Of a DNA stretch of 64,000 nucleotides, positions 1-8,482 are shown one piece after another. A program made the position numbers and the translations under genes. This DNA is from Lysobacter auxotrophicus. Lineage in GTDB: Bacteria; Pseudomonadota; Gammaproteobacteria; Xanthomonadales; Xanthomonadaceae. The stretch covers positions 1,240,001 through 1,304,000 of the forward strand of contig NZ_AP027041.1 of NCBI RefSeq assembly GCF_027924565.1. The letters run 5' to 3'. Under the pieces are notes generated by a model. That model was not told the origin of the DNA. It saw only the letters and a list, made by a program, of their open reading frames with translations, and ran no database searches. The stretch's first letter is position 1; each line of letters starts with the position of its first letter.

Positions 1-103
1 TGGCGGCGGGCTTGTCGGTCGCGGCGGTATCGGGCGCGGGCTTGGAGCAGCCGGCGACCGCGGCGGAGACGGAGAGGGCAAGCAACAACGGGCGGAGCTT
101 CAT
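1..103 (-). CDS. Lipoprotein precursor, N-terminal fragment cut by window edge
   Basis: Only the first 34 codons are inside the window. The start ATG (101-103 on the complement) follows an AGGAGA Shine-Dalgarno with about 6 nt spacing. The peptide begins MKLRPLLLALSVSAAVAGCS, a type II signal peptide with an AVAGC lipobox and lipidation on Cys19. A Pro/Ala/Thr-rich linker follows, so the mature protein should be tethered to a membrane. The functional domain lies off the left edge. Lipidated metallopeptidases with such linkers are common in this family of bacteria, but nothing here shows which protein this is. Confidence 0.75.
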   Translation of the reverse strand, partial: MKLRPLLLALSVSAAVAGCSKPAPDTAATDKPAA

Positions 104-212
104 GCGGTTCTCCTGGTGGATGGTGTGCGTCGGGCCGGTTCAGGCGGCTCGGAGCGCAGCGTAAGGCGGGCGGGCGACGGGAGCAAAGATCGCATTGCGG
201 TTTTGCTGGCGT

Positions 213-290
213 TTGTAGCCCGGGTAAGCGGAGCGCACCCGGGAACCTGTCACGCATGACCCGGGTGCGCTGCGCTTACCCGGGCTACAA
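213..290. repeat. Long palindromic repeat, family 1, copy A
   Basis: Two 31-nt arms (213-243 and 260-290) flank a 16-nt spacer and pair at 30 of 31 positions. The left arm begins TTGTAGCCCGGGTAAGCG and the right arm ends GGGCTACAA. It sits 14 nt past the stop of the DUF885 gene, so it would fold in that transcript's 3' end. The rest of the 104-304 gap holds no gene that I can see. Confidence 0.9.
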
Positions 291-304
291 CAGCTCAGCG
301 GGCC

Positions 305-2128
305 TCAGCCCTGCTTCTCGTCGATCCAGCGATCGATCTTGCGCTCCAGGATCTCCAGCGGCACCGAGCCGTCCTTCAGCACTTCGGCATGGAACTCGCG
401 CACGTCGAACTTGTCGCCCAACGCCTTCTCGGCCTTCGCGCGCACCTGCTTGATCTTCAGCTCGCCCATCTTGTACGCGAGCGCCTGGCCGGGAATCGCC
501 ATGTAGCGTTCGGCCTCGGCGGTGGACTGTGTTTCGCTCTCGGCGGAGTTGTCGAGCATGTACTTGATGACCTGTTCGCGCGTCCAGCCCTTGCTGTGCA
601 GGCCGGTATCGACGACCAGGCGGATCGCGCGCCACAGCTCGTTCTGCAGGTAACCGAAGTAGTTGTATGGATCGGTGTACACGCCCAGGTCCTTGCCGAG
701 CGATTCGGCGTACAGGCCCCAGCCTTCGCTGAAGGCGATCTCGCTGCCGAAGCGGCGGAACTTCGGCAGGCCCGTCAGCTCCTGCTGCAGCGCGAGCTGG
801 AAGTGATGGCCCGGGATCGCCTCGTGCAGGTACAGGTCTTCGACATCCCACGTCTTGCGCGTCGGCAAGTCGTAGGTGTTGACGTAGAACACGCCCGGAC
901 GCGAGCCGTCCTGGCTCGGCCGCATGTACGAACCGCCCGCGGCGGACTGCGCGCGGAACGGCTCGACCGGACGGATCTCGAACGCCGCCTTCGGGATCAG
1001 CGAGAACTGTTCGGGGATCTTCTGGTTGATCTTGTCTTCCAGCCCACGGTAGTACGCGAGCAGCGCCGGTTCATCGGCGAAGGTGAAGCGCGGGTCGTTC
1101 TGCATGAACTTGAAGAAGTCCTGCATCGACCCCTTGAACCCCACCTGCTTCATCACGCCCTCGATCTGGCCGTGGATGCGCTTCACCTCATCCAGTCCGA
1201 TCTGGTGGATCTGCGCCGGCGTCAGGTCGGTCGTCGTCGAATTGCGCGCGTTGAAGGCGTACCACGCCGCGCCGTCGGGCAGTGCGTCCAGGCCCGACGT
1301 CGTGCGCGTCTTCGGCAGGTACTCGTCGGCCACGAACGTGCGCAGTTCGCGATAGGCCGGCATCAGCTTGCCTTCGATCAGCTGCTTGTACTGCGTCGTC
1401 AGGCGCTGCTTGTCGGCGTCGCTGAAATCGGCCGGGAAGTTCTTGATCGGGCCCCAGAACAGCGTGTCCTCGGCCTTGTCCTTGATCAGGGCATCGAGCT
1501 GCGGGATCACCTTCACCATCAGCGCGCGCGGCTGCACGACGCCGCTGCTCATGCCCTCGCGCGAATTGGCGATGGCCTGGTCGAAGATCACCGGCGCCTG
1601 CGCGGCGCGCTTGAGCCAGTTGTCGTAGTCCTTCACCGTCTTGAACGGCTGCGCGCCGGTGCCGGCGCCCAGTTGCACGAACGTCGCGGCGAAGTTGTAG
1701 AACTGGTTGATCGGCTGTTGCCAGGTCGGGAATTTCTCGGCTTCCAGCGAATCCTCGCGATCGCGCACGAAGATCTCGTAGCTCAGCAGGTCCTGTCCGC
1801 TCAGCCCGTCGCTGCCGACGTCCTTCACCTGCTTCAGCCAGCGCGTATTGAACTCGTGCTGCTGCTGGCGGTATTGCGCCGACAGCGTGTTCGGCAGCTG
1901 GTCGTTGTAGCGGTTGTCGCCCTGGAAGGTGGCCTGCAGCGGGTTGGCGCGCAGCAGCTCTTCCCAGTACTGCTCGTACATCGCGTTGAGGCGCGTGGCC
2001 TTCGCGCTCTGGGTCGCCGTCGCGGCGGGCGCCTGCGCGAAGGCGGCGGAGGGCAGGGCAGTGGCCGTGCCCAGGATCAGGGCGATGGCGAGCGGCAGGC
2101 GGAACGACGGGCGCGCAGGATGCGGCAT
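305..2128 (-). CDS. Secreted DUF885 family protein (putative zinc peptidase)
   Basis: A 607-residue protein with a clear Sec signal peptide (hydrophobic stretch about residues 11-30, cleavage likely after AFAQA), so it is periplasmic or secreted. The DUF885 hallmark HEAIPGHHFQ starts near residue 435, followed by EGWGLYAE about 30 residues later. This HExxxGH plus downstream Glu arrangement suggests a metallopeptidase, although the substrate is not known for most members. The start ATG at 2126-2128 is chosen because it is immediately followed by the signal peptide. The Shine-Dalgarno there is poor. The open frame continues upstream to 3616, but that extension is antisense to the neighbouring genes. 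Family assignment is secure; activity is inference. Confidence 0.88.
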   Translation of the reverse strand: MPHPARPSFRLPLAIALILGTATALPSAAFAQAPAATATQSAKATRLNAMYEQYWEELLRANPLQATFQGDNRYNDQLPNTLSAQYRQQQHEFNTRWLKQVKDVGSDGLSGQDLLSYEIFVRDREDSLEAEKFPTWQQPINQFYNFAATFVQLGAGTGAQPFKTVKDYDNWLKRAAQAPVIFDQAIANSREGMSSGVVQPRALMVKVIPQLDALIKDKAEDTLFWGPIKNFPADFSDADKQRLTTQYKQLIEGKLMPAYRELRTFVADEYLPKTRTTSGLDALPDGAAWYAFNARNSTTTDLTPAQIHQIGLDEVKRIHGQIEGVMKQVGFKGSMQDFFKFMQNDPRFTFADEPALLAYYRGLEDKINQKIPEQFSLIPKAAFEIRPVEPFRAQSAAGGSYMRPSQDGSRPGVFYVNTYDLPTRKTWDVEDLYLHEAIPGHHFQLALQQELTGLPKFRRFGSEIAFSEGWGLYAESLGKDLGVYTDPYNYFGYLQNELWRAIRLVVDTGLHSKGWTREQVIKYMLDNSAESETQSTAEAERYMAIPGQALAYKMGELKIKQVRAKAEKALGDKFDVREFHAEVLKDGSVPLEILERKIDRWIDEKQG

Positions 2129-2250
2129 GGGAAAAATCCGGGTTGACGGGCGATCCCGAAGGCTCGCCCGCCGGCCTGGAGGCGGCATGGGCCGAAGGTC
2201 ATGCGGGGCGGCTGGACGTCGCGGTTTTGCGCAACGCGATCGCCATCCAT

Positions 2251-2276
2251 CCGATCCCCGCCCTCGCGGGGATGAC
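2251..2276. repeat. REP-like GTCATCCC repeat (family 2)
   Basis: On the complement this reads GTCATCCCCGCGAGGGCGGG followed by ATCGG, an imperfect hairpin of the same family as copies near 12800, 18362, 42023 and 46043. It lies between the DUF885 gene and the upstream transporter gene, just past the transporter stop codon. Confidence 0.7.
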
Positions 2277-2289
2277 AAGCAGGTGCCGA

Positions 2290-3099
2290 CTACACCGCCG
2301 CAGCCTGTTCGCGCAACTCGTGCGCGCGCGCTTGGCCGAGGTATCGGATGATCGCCGCGCGCACCACGTAGATCAGCGGGATCAGGGCGATCGCCGCGAG
2401 CATCTTGTACGCGTAGTTCACCGTGCTGACCGCGAGGAACAGCGAGGTCGGCCACTTCTGCGGCCCCAGTACGAAGGCGATGTAGAGCACGACGAAGCTG
2501 TCGACCAGCTGCGATACGGCGGTGGAGCCGGTCGCGCGCAGCCACACGTGCTTCTCGCCGGTGACGCTGCGGATGCGATGGAACACCGCCACGTCGATCA
2601 GCTGGCCGATGATGAAGGCGACCAGCGAGCCGGCGATCGTCCACATGCCCTGGCCGAACACCGCCGCGAACGCCGCCTGGTAATCCGCCACGCCCTGCGG
2701 CTGCGCGGCCTTCACCCACCAGTCCGCCGGCGCGATCGCGATGGCCGCGAACGCGAACACGAAGCCGTAGACGATCAGCCCCGCCGCGAGGTACGAGATC
2801 ATCCGCACGCCGCGGCGCCCGAAGAACTCGTTGATGACGTCGGTCATCAGGAACACCACCGGCCATAGCAGGGTGCCGGCGGTGAAGCTCAGCGAACCGG
2901 TCTGGCCGAACAGATTCCAGTGCAGCGGCTCGATACCCAGGGTGTCTTCCAGCGCGAAGATCTTCACGCCGATGAACTCGGCGAGCACCGCGTTCACGCA
3001 GAAGAACGCGGCGAGGATGATGAACAACCGGACCGCGCGATCGTCGAGCGTGCGCTCGACGGTCGCGGGCGGAGCGGAGGCGGGCACGGATTGGCTCAC
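2290..3099 (-). CDS. yhhQ: Queuosine precursor transporter, YhhQ/VUT family
   Basis: A 269-residue integral membrane protein with about six hydrophobic segments. It carries the family pattern of a Phe/Asn/Ala-rich first helix (FFCVNAVLAEFIGVKIF), the DVINEFFGRR loop near residue 90 and a late SQLVDSFVVLYIAF helix. YhhQ proteins import the queuosine precursors preQ0 or preQ1 for tRNA modification. The start is a GTG at 3097-3099, with AAGGGGA upstream on the complement. The gene is slightly long at both ends compared with the E. coli protein (about 220 residues), the extra being hydrophilic tails. It reads in the same direction as the DUF502 gene 39 nt upstream and may share its transcript. 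Confidence 0.9.
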   Translation of the reverse strand: MSQSVPASAPPATVERTLDDRAVRLFIILAAFFCVNAVLAEFIGVKIFALEDTLGIEPLHWNLFGQTGSLSFTAGTLLWPVVFLMTDVINEFFGRRGVRMISYLAAGLIVYGFVFAFAAIAIAPADWWVKAAQPQGVADYQAAFAAVFGQGMWTIAGSLVAFIIGQLIDVAVFHRIRSVTGEKHVWLRATGSTAVSQLVDSFVVLYIAFVLGPQKWPTSLFLAVSTVNYAYKMLAAIALIPLIYVVRAAIIRYLGQARAHELREQAAAV

Positions 3100-3138
3100 T
3101 GCGCTTTCCCCTTCGCGCTGATCTCGTAAAGGTCTCGC

Positions 3139-3846
3139 TTACGGCGCCTTCTCGACTACCGGCGGCGGCGAGAACGGAATGGTGTCCGGCGCGACGGCGC
3201 CGCCGGAAATGATGAAGCTCATCGCCTGGTCCACGCTCCAGTCGGTCGGCGTGATCTTCTCCACCGGCACGATTTCCAGGTAACCGGACGTCGGATTCGG
3301 CGTGGTCGGCACGTACACCGCGGCGAGTTCGCGGCCGGTGCCGTGTTCGCGGATGACGCGCGTGACGAAACCGATGGACTTCATTTCCTTGTGCGGGAAA
3401 TCCACCAGCACCACGCGCTGCGTGCCGTCGGGCTTGGTCTGCAGGATGTCGAGCAACTGCCGCGCGCTGGAATACACGATGCTCGCCAGCGGAATGCGCT
3501 GGATCAGCGCCTCGAACCAGCGCAGCAGGCGCTGGCCGATCACGCGACGCGCCATCACGCCGGCGAACAGGATCACCGCCAGCGTCGCCAGCAGCGCGAG
3601 CACCGTGCGCACCCACGGCTCATCCAGCCACGACAGCTGGCTATAGGTGTTCGCCACGTTCTCCAGCACCGGGCCGATCAGCGGCGCGCTGATGTCCGAC
3701 AGCATCACGAACACGAACTTGACCACGACCCACGTCAGCCAGATCGGCAACAGGGTCAGCAGGCCGGTAAGGAAGAGCTTCTGCAGGCTCGGCTTGGGCG
3801 CCGCGGGCCGGATCGGCGCGGCGGGGGCATCGGGGGAGTTCGACAT
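3139..3846 (-). CDS. DUF502 family inner-membrane protein
   Basis: A 235-residue protein with a Pro/Ala-rich cytoplasmic start, two strong membrane helices (around residues 25-50 and 75-100) and a conserved soluble tail. The tail has the DUF502 signatures PLASIVYSSARQLLD, VVLVDFPHKEMKSIGFVT and AAVYVPTTPNPTSGYL. The biochemical role of the family is unknown. The start ATG at 3844-3846 is the first that precedes the family-like N-terminus; the open frame runs further upstream to 4173 but there overlaps the kinase gene. No own promoter was seen. Confidence 0.88.
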   Translation of the reverse strand: MSNSPDAPAAPIRPAAPKPSLQKLFLTGLLTLLPIWLTWVVVKFVFVMLSDISAPLIGPVLENVANTYSQLSWLDEPWVRTVLALLATLAVILFAGVMARRVIGQRLLRWFEALIQRIPLASIVYSSARQLLDILQTKPDGTQRVVLVDFPHKEMKSIGFVTRVIREHGTGRELAAVYVPTTPNPTSGYLEIVPVEKITPTDWSVDQAMSFIISGGAVAPDTIPFSPPPVVEKAP

Positions 3847-3919
3847 GGCGCGGATTGTAGAGCCGAACGGCTGTGCGTTCGCGGGCCATTCGTGGGCCCC
3901 GCGCAGGGGCGCTTGCGCG

Positions 3920-5926
3920 TCAACGCTCGCGAACGAGCCGGAAGCCCACGTCGTCGTAACCGCGCGAGGCGGCGAGGGTGCGTTCGGTCTGGCGGCTACG
4001 CCAGGAACCGCCTGCCACCTGGCGCTGCTGGCAGTTCTGCCCGCAATCGCGCAGCCACAGCGACACCGCGCGGCCGTCCATGTCCGGCGGCGTCTGGGTG
4101 ATCTCTTCCGCGCTGGGCAGGCGATAACGGCGGCCGGTCTGCGCGCTGTACCACTGCGCATACGCCTGCGCATCTTCCAGCGAAATGCACACGACCGGAT
4201 CGTTCTCGCCCTGCTTGAAGCCGGGCTGCTGCCAGTCGCGCGGATCGAGCATGCGCAGCAGCGAGGCGCGTTCGCGGCACAGCGCCGGTTCGCGCCCGTT
4301 CGCCGCGGCGAAGCGCGCGTACTCGCGGCGGCTCACCGGGCGCGGCGTCAGCGCGACACTGACCTTCGCGCTGCTCTGCGATGCGATGTCGAGCGTCGCG
4401 CCGCGCGCGAGGCCCTTCGGCAGCGCCTTGGCCTGCGCGAGCAGGCGCGCGTCGAACTTGCGCGGCAGTTCCATCTTGTCGGCGAGCGCGGTGAGGCGCT
4501 GCACGTCGGCGCCGTCGCGGCGCTTCACCGCCTGCTGCAGGCGCGCTTCGAGCGCCGCACCGGTGGCGTCGCGCAACTTCTGCTGCGCCGGGGAGGTCGC
4601 CGTGCCGGTCTGCTGGCCAAGCGCGATCGCGCGCGAATGCAGGTCGAGCGCGCGCTCGTCCTTGCCGTCCTTCACCGACCGCACGATCTGCTCGGAAAAC
4701 GCGTCGGTGAGCTGGTCGATGGCCTTGGCGACGTCCGGATGGGTGCTGTCGGTGTGCCAGGCGAGCAGCACGCTGTCGAACGCGTTGGCGTCCTGCGGCT
4801 CGGTGAGGCGGCCACGCGCGATCTGCTGGCGTGCGTCCTCGAGCGCATGCTGCAGCGGCGCTTCGGGGAGCGGCTGGAGCATCGCGGCGGTGGGATCGGC
4901 CGACGGCGTCGCGTTCGGCGCGGTGGCGATCGGCGTCGCGGGCGCCGCCGGAACCGGCTCGGCATCGCGATCGAAACTGAAGGCGAGCACGACCAGCGTG
5001 ACGGCGGTGACGCCTACCGTCGCCCACACCGGCATCGCCCAGCGATGCGTCGGACGCAGGCGCCGCAGGGTTTCCAGTGCCGGCGTCCACGGCTTGCGCT
5101 GCTGCACGGCGCGGATCGCGTCGGCCATCTGCGCCGCGTCCTGGAACCGGCTCGCCGCCTGCTTGGACAGCGCGCGGTTCATGAAACGCTGCCAGTGCCG
5201 CAGATGGTGGGGAAGCTTCGGAATCGGATCCTGCGCGTGCATCACCGCCATCGACAGCGCGTCGGCCGCTTCGAACGGCAGGCGCCCGGTGAGCATTTCC
5301 CACAGCAGCACGCCCATGCTGTACAGATCGGCGCGTCCGTCGACGTCTTCGCCGCGCGCCTGTTCCGGCGCCATGTACGCGGTGCTTCCGACGGCGAGGC
5401 CCGCCGTCGTCACGCGCGGGCCGAAGCCGCGGCGCAATGCGATGCCGAAATCGGCCAGCAGCACGCGCTCGCTTTCGTCGAACAGCACGTTCTCGGCCTT
5501 CACGTCGCGATGCACGACGCCGCGCGAATGCGCGTAGTCCAGCGCCGACAGCAACGTCTGCGCGATCTCGATCGCGCGCGGCTCGTCGCGGCTCAGATCA
5601 CGCTGGCCCAGATGGCCGCGCGGCAGGTACGGCATCGCGTAGTAGGGCAGGCCGTCGTAGGTGCGGCCGACTTCGAAGATCCCGACGATGTTGGGATGTT
5701 CCAGTCGCGCGATCGTGCGCACTTCGTTCTCGAAGCGGCGACGGCTGACTTCGTCCGCCAGTGCGACAGGCAGCATGACCTTGATCGCCACCTCGCGCGC
5801 GAGCGCAAGCTGGTGACCCAGGTACACGGTCGACATGCCGCCGTGGTTGATCACCTTGTGCAGGCGATAACCGGCGATTTCCGGCAATGGCGATGCGTTG
5901 TCGTTGTTGCCTGCAGAACCGGACAT
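3920..5926 (-). CDS. Membrane Ser/Thr protein kinase with C-terminal sulfatase-modifying-factor-like domain
   Basis: A 668-residue protein. A complete Hanks-type kinase domain occupies about residues 18-270: glycine-rich loop INHGGMSTVYLG, ATP lysine in AIKVML (Lys49), Glu68 in helix C, catalytic HRDVKAENV (139-147), DFG (159-161) and MAPEQARG. One membrane helix follows near residues 300-318, then a helical Ala/Arg-rich stretch predicted to be periplasmic. The last ~120 residues resemble the formylglycine-generating-enzyme/SUMF1 fold (VVCISLEDAQAYAQWYSAQTGRRYRLPSAEE, then VAGGSW and DDVGFRLVRER). Such C-terminal domains in bacterial kinases are usually sensory or binding modules rather than enzymes. 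No cognate phosphatase or FHA gene is adjacent. Kinase activity is expected; target and signal are unknown. Confidence 0.9.
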   Translation of the reverse strand: MSGSAGNNDNASPLPEIAGYRLHKVINHGGMSTVYLGHQLALAREVAIKVMLPVALADEVSRRRFENEVRTIARLEHPNIVGIFEVGRTYDGLPYYAMPYLPRGHLGQRDLSRDEPRAIEIAQTLLSALDYAHSRGVVHRDVKAENVLFDESERVLLADFGIALRRGFGPRVTTAGLAVGSTAYMAPEQARGEDVDGRADLYSMGVLLWEMLTGRLPFEAADALSMAVMHAQDPIPKLPHHLRHWQRFMNRALSKQAASRFQDAAQMADAIRAVQQRKPWTPALETLRRLRPTHRWAMPVWATVGVTAVTLVVLAFSFDRDAEPVPAAPATPIATAPNATPSADPTAAMLQPLPEAPLQHALEDARQQIARGRLTEPQDANAFDSVLLAWHTDSTHPDVAKAIDQLTDAFSEQIVRSVKDGKDERALDLHSRAIALGQQTGTATSPAQQKLRDATGAALEARLQQAVKRRDGADVQRLTALADKMELPRKFDARLLAQAKALPKGLARGATLDIASQSSAKVSVALTPRPVSRREYARFAAANGREPALCRERASLLRMLDPRDWQQPGFKQGENDPVVCISLEDAQAYAQWYSAQTGRRYRLPSAEEITQTPPDMDGRAVSLWLRDCGQNCQQRQVAGGSWRSRQTERTLAASRGYDDVGFRLVRER

Positions 5927-6029
5927 CGCGGCCCCCTGTCGCGAAGCAGGAGCATACGCCGAGAGAGGGGAAAGCTCACGACGTGCGCATCACAACAACC
6001 ATGTGCGCAAGGTCGTTGTTGCGGCGTGA

Positions 6030-6044
6030 TGACGCGTTGCGTCA
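6030..6044. promoter_or_regulatory. Short perfect inverted repeat upstream of the kinase gene
   Basis: TGACGC-GTT-GCGTCA, six paired bases around a 3-nt centre, in the 5927-6098 gap between the DUF4442 gene and the kinase gene. A second, looser inverted pair (CATCACAACAAC near 5987 with GTTGTT...GTGATG near 6015) surrounds it. It could be an operator for the kinase gene or a 3' hairpin of the DUF4442 transcript. No other gene-like signal was seen in the gap. Confidence 0.3.
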
Positions 6045-6098
6045 GTTTTTGCCGAAACCCCTGTTTTCAAGGGCAAATTGGGTCGTTTTTGGTCGGGC

Positions 6099-6569
6099 TC
6101 ACTCGCCGTCGGACGGCTCGCGGTGCGCCGGCTTGCGCCGCACATAGAGCTGCTTGCGCACGCGCGCGACAACCTCGCCACTGGCGTCGGTGATATCGGT
6201 GTCAAACCACCGCAGCGCCTTGTCGCCATTCGCCGTCGCCGCGCGCAGCTCGTCGAGGACCTCGTCGCGCAGGCGGAAATCCGCGTGCACGGTGCCACGG
6301 CCGGGCTTCACGAACTCGATCTCGCCGGCCTTGTCCCACACCCAGTATTCGCGGCCGAGCGACTGCATCGCCAGAAGCATCCAGAACGGGTCGGTCATCG
6401 CGAACAGGCTGCCGCCGAAATGGGTGCCGACGTAGTTGCGGTTCCAGGGGCGCATGCGCAGTTCGACGTGCGCGTGGCGGTAATCGGGCGAAAGGGCGGT
6501 GACGTGGATGCCGCTGAAGAGGAACGGCGGCCAGAGGTTCAGGCCGCGGCGCAGGACGCTGGCTTTCAT
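6099..6569 (-). CDS. DUF4442 hotdog-fold protein (thioesterase-like)
   Basis: A 156-residue protein beginning MKASVLRRGLNLWPPFLFSG. The core contains RMRPWNRNYVGTHFGGSLFAMTDPFWMLL and a strand-rich second half, matching DUF4442 proteins of the hotdog superfamily related to acyl-CoA thioesterases (YiiD-like C-terminal domain). Substrate is unknown. The ATG at 6567-6569 is preferred: the same frame stays open to 6767, but the extra N-terminus is translated from palindromic repeat copy B (it reads ARVSEAHPG) and is not protein-like. No good Shine-Dalgarno was seen. It stands alone between the thioredoxin and kinase genes on the same strand. Confidence 0.82.
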   Translation of the reverse strand: MKASVLRRGLNLWPPFLFSGIHVTALSPDYRHAHVELRMRPWNRNYVGTHFGGSLFAMTDPFWMLLAMQSLGREYWVWDKAGEIEFVKPGRGTVHADFRLRDEVLDELRAATANGDKALRWFDTDITDASGEVVARVRKQLYVRRKPAHREPSDGE

Positions 6570-6663
6570 TCGGTGGGGCGTGCGTGAGGGACGCACAGCC
6601 TGCCATACGCAGGCGTATTGATCTAGCACGGCGGCGCTGCCGTAGCCCTGGTGCAGCCAGCCT

Positions 6664-6740
6664 TGGTACCCCCGGTGCGCGAGGAGCACCCGCGGGACGA
6701 ATTGCGGCGTCCCCGGGTGCGCTTCGCTCACCCGGGCTAG
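6664..6740. repeat. Long palindromic repeat, family 1, degenerate copy B
   Basis: The right arm (6712-6740) reads CCCGGGTGCGCTTCGC then TCACCCGGGCTAG, a clean family-1 arm. The left arm (about 6664-6697) is decayed but keeps CCCGGTGCGC and GAGCACCCGCGGG. It is located between the CnoX stop and the DUF4442 start. Confidence 0.65.
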
Positions 6741-6767
6741 AGGAGCATCAAACCCGAATCCCGTCAC

Positions 6768-7649
6768 TCAGAACAGCAGCGACGACATCTTCCGCCGGTA
6801 CTGGCCAACCAGGTCCTCGTCCTCGACCACGCGGAAGGCGTCGATCAGCGCCTTGCGGGGCAGGCCGTCCTCGTACGCCTTGTCGCGGCGGAGCATCTCC
6901 AGGAACTGCGCGAGCCCGGCTTCGGCGTCCCCGTCGACCAGCTTGAGCGCCCCCAGCAGATGGCGGGCGCGCAGGTCGTCCGGGTTGTTGGCGATGGCCG
7001 CTTCGAGCACCTCCGCCGGCGGCGCGTCCTTGAGCAGGGCGGCGAATCCCAGACGCGAGCGCGCCCGGACGGTGCGGTCGTCGGTGGCGAGGTTCGCCGG
7101 CAGGGCGTCCAGGATCTGCTCGGCTTCCTGCGCCGCGCCGGTGCGCAGCAACGCGAGGGCGAGGTCCAGGCGCAGCTCCGCGTTGTCGGGCGCCGCCTCG
7201 GATTCATGGCGAAGGCGGACGACTTCGGCGTGCGGGTCGACCGGTGCGGCCTCGGCGGCGGCCGGCGCCGCGTCTTCGGTCGCCTCCGCCGGCTGGATGC
7301 CGTGATGGGTCAGGAATTCACGCAGCTGGCCTTCCGGCAGTGCGCCGGGGAACCCGTCGACCAGCTGGCCGTCCTTGACCAGGAACACGGTCGGGATGGA
7401 GCGGACCTGGAAGGCGCCGGCCAGCTGCTGCTCCTTGTCGACGTCGACCTTCGCCAGGCGGAAGGCGCCGTGGTAGTCGGCCGCGAGCTTCTCCAGGATC
7501 GGCCCTAGCGTCTTGCACGGCCCGCACCATTCGGCCCAGAAATCCACCAGGACCGGCGTCTGCATGGATTTCTGCAGGACTTCGGTCTCGAAATTGTCGG
7601 CGGTGGCGTCGAAGACGTGGGGATTGGCGGTGGCGTCGGAAATCGTCAT
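6768..7649 (-). CDS. cnoX: Thioredoxin-TPR protein, CnoX (YbbN) type
   Basis: A 293-residue protein. The N-terminal thioredoxin domain (about residues 12-115) has an intact WCGPC active site with cysteines at 42 and 45, and the cis-Pro loop SIPTVFL. An acidic Ala/Pro linker leads to a C-terminal TPR-like half (about 150-293, with LRLDLALALLRTGAAQEAEQ and RARHLLGALKLVDGDAEAGL). This is the architecture of CnoX/YbbN, a holdase and redox co-chaperone working with GroEL or DnaK. E. coli YbbN has a degenerate SxxC site; here both cysteines are present, so redox activity is plausible. The start ATG at 7647-7649 is followed directly by the thioredoxin fold. The gene is divergent from the DUF998-like gene. 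Confidence 0.88.
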   Translation of the reverse strand: MTISDATANPHVFDATADNFETEVLQKSMQTPVLVDFWAEWCGPCKTLGPILEKLAADYHGAFRLAKVDVDKEQQLAGAFQVRSIPTVFLVKDGQLVDGFPGALPEGQLREFLTHHGIQPAEATEDAAPAAAEAAPVDPHAEVVRLRHESEAAPDNAELRLDLALALLRTGAAQEAEQILDALPANLATDDRTVRARSRLGFAALLKDAPPAEVLEAAIANNPDDLRARHLLGALKLVDGDAEAGLAQFLEMLRRDKAYEDGLPRKALIDAFRVVEDEDLVGQYRRKMSSLLF

Positions 7650-7751
7650 TCGGAAGGCTCGCGGGGCCGGATCGGCGATGCTGGGGACATGGGGGCGGCG
7701 CATCGGCCTGCCAAGCGGGCGCGGTGCGGGGCGTCACGCTAGCATGCGGGC

Positions 7752-8372
7752 ATGAACCGTCCGTCCGCCTCGCGCCTCGCCTCGCTCGATCGCCACGCCG
7801 GCTGGGTGGCGGCCGCATGCTGCGTCGCCGCGCTGCTCGGTGTCGCCGCGGCGCTGCCGGAGTTCTCGCACGCGCAGCATCCGCTCGGACTGCTGGGCGC
7901 CGCCGGGGTTCCGGGCGCCGTCTTGTTCAACGTGCTGGGCTTCGTCGTGCCGGGGCTGCTCGCCGCGTGGGTGTTCGTTCGGTTGCGCGGGCGATTGCCG
8001 GTCGGCGCCGCGCGCTGGGCGGGGATCGGGTGCTGGATGCTGGCGCTTTCGGCGCTCGCGTTCGCCGCACAGGGCGTATGGCGGCTGGATCCCACCGACC
8101 TCGACGGCCCGATCAGCCAGCGCCACGCCACGATGTGGCTGCTGTGGTGGCTCGCCTTCGCCGCCGGCGCGCTCGTGCTGGGGCTCGGCCTGCTGAAGGA
8201 CCGCGTGTGGCGCGGCGTGGCGGTCGCTTTCCTCGTCGCGTTTGCCGTCGTGGTGCTGCTGAACGCCTTTCCGCTGCTCGCTGGGCCGATCGCCCAGCGC
8301 GTGGTGCTGCTGGCATGGCTGGCGTGCGTGATCGTCGCGTCGCGTTGCGGCGGGATCATCCGCATCGCGTGA
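7752..8372 (+). CDS. DUF998-like integral membrane protein
   Basis: A 206-residue protein with about six hydrophobic segments and almost no soluble domain. Features shared with DUF998 proteins are the early HPLGLLGAAGVPGAVLFNVLGFVVPGLL segment (about residues 43-70) and a following WRLDPTDLDGPISQRH loop. Function is unknown. The ATG at 7752 lies 102 nt from the divergent cnoX start, so both promoters must sit in that short gap. The gene is convergent with the amidohydrolase gene, with palindrome copy C between them. Confidence 0.7.
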   Translation: MNRPSASRLASLDRHAGWVAAACCVAALLGVAAALPEFSHAQHPLGLLGAAGVPGAVLFNVLGFVVPGLLAAWVFVRLRGRLPVGAARWAGIGCWMLALSALAFAAQGVWRLDPTDLDGPISQRHATMWLLWWLAFAAGALVLGLGLLKDRVWRGVAVAFLVAFAVVVLLNAFPLLAGPIAQRVVLLAWLACVIVASRCGGIIRIA

Positions 8373-8384
8373 CGTTCCGCGCTG

Positions 8385-8470
8385 TTGTAGCCCGGGTAAG
8401 CGCAGCGCACCCGGGGGCAATGCCGGCGTGAAGCAACCCGGGTGCGGCATTCGCCTTACCCGGGCTACAA
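8385..8470. repeat. Long palindromic repeat, family 1, copy C
   Basis: Arms begin at TTGTAGCCCGGGTAAGCG (8385) and end at GGGCTACAA (8470). The right arm carries a few substitutions (GCGGCATTCGCC). The spacer includes GCCGGCGTGAAGC. It lies between two convergent genes, 12 nt from each stop, which suggests a bidirectional 3'-end role. Confidence 0.9.
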
Positions 8471-8482
8471 CCGCCTGACGGA

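Noticed and set aside
6030-6050. Plus-strand terminator (hairpin followed by five T residues)
   Set aside because: There is no plus-strand gene upstream that it could terminate; kept only as a possible operator-like inverted repeat.
3647-6193. 848-codon plus-strand frame opposite the kinase gene
   Set aside because: It lacks a start context or known motif, and the minus-strand kinase explains the locus fully.
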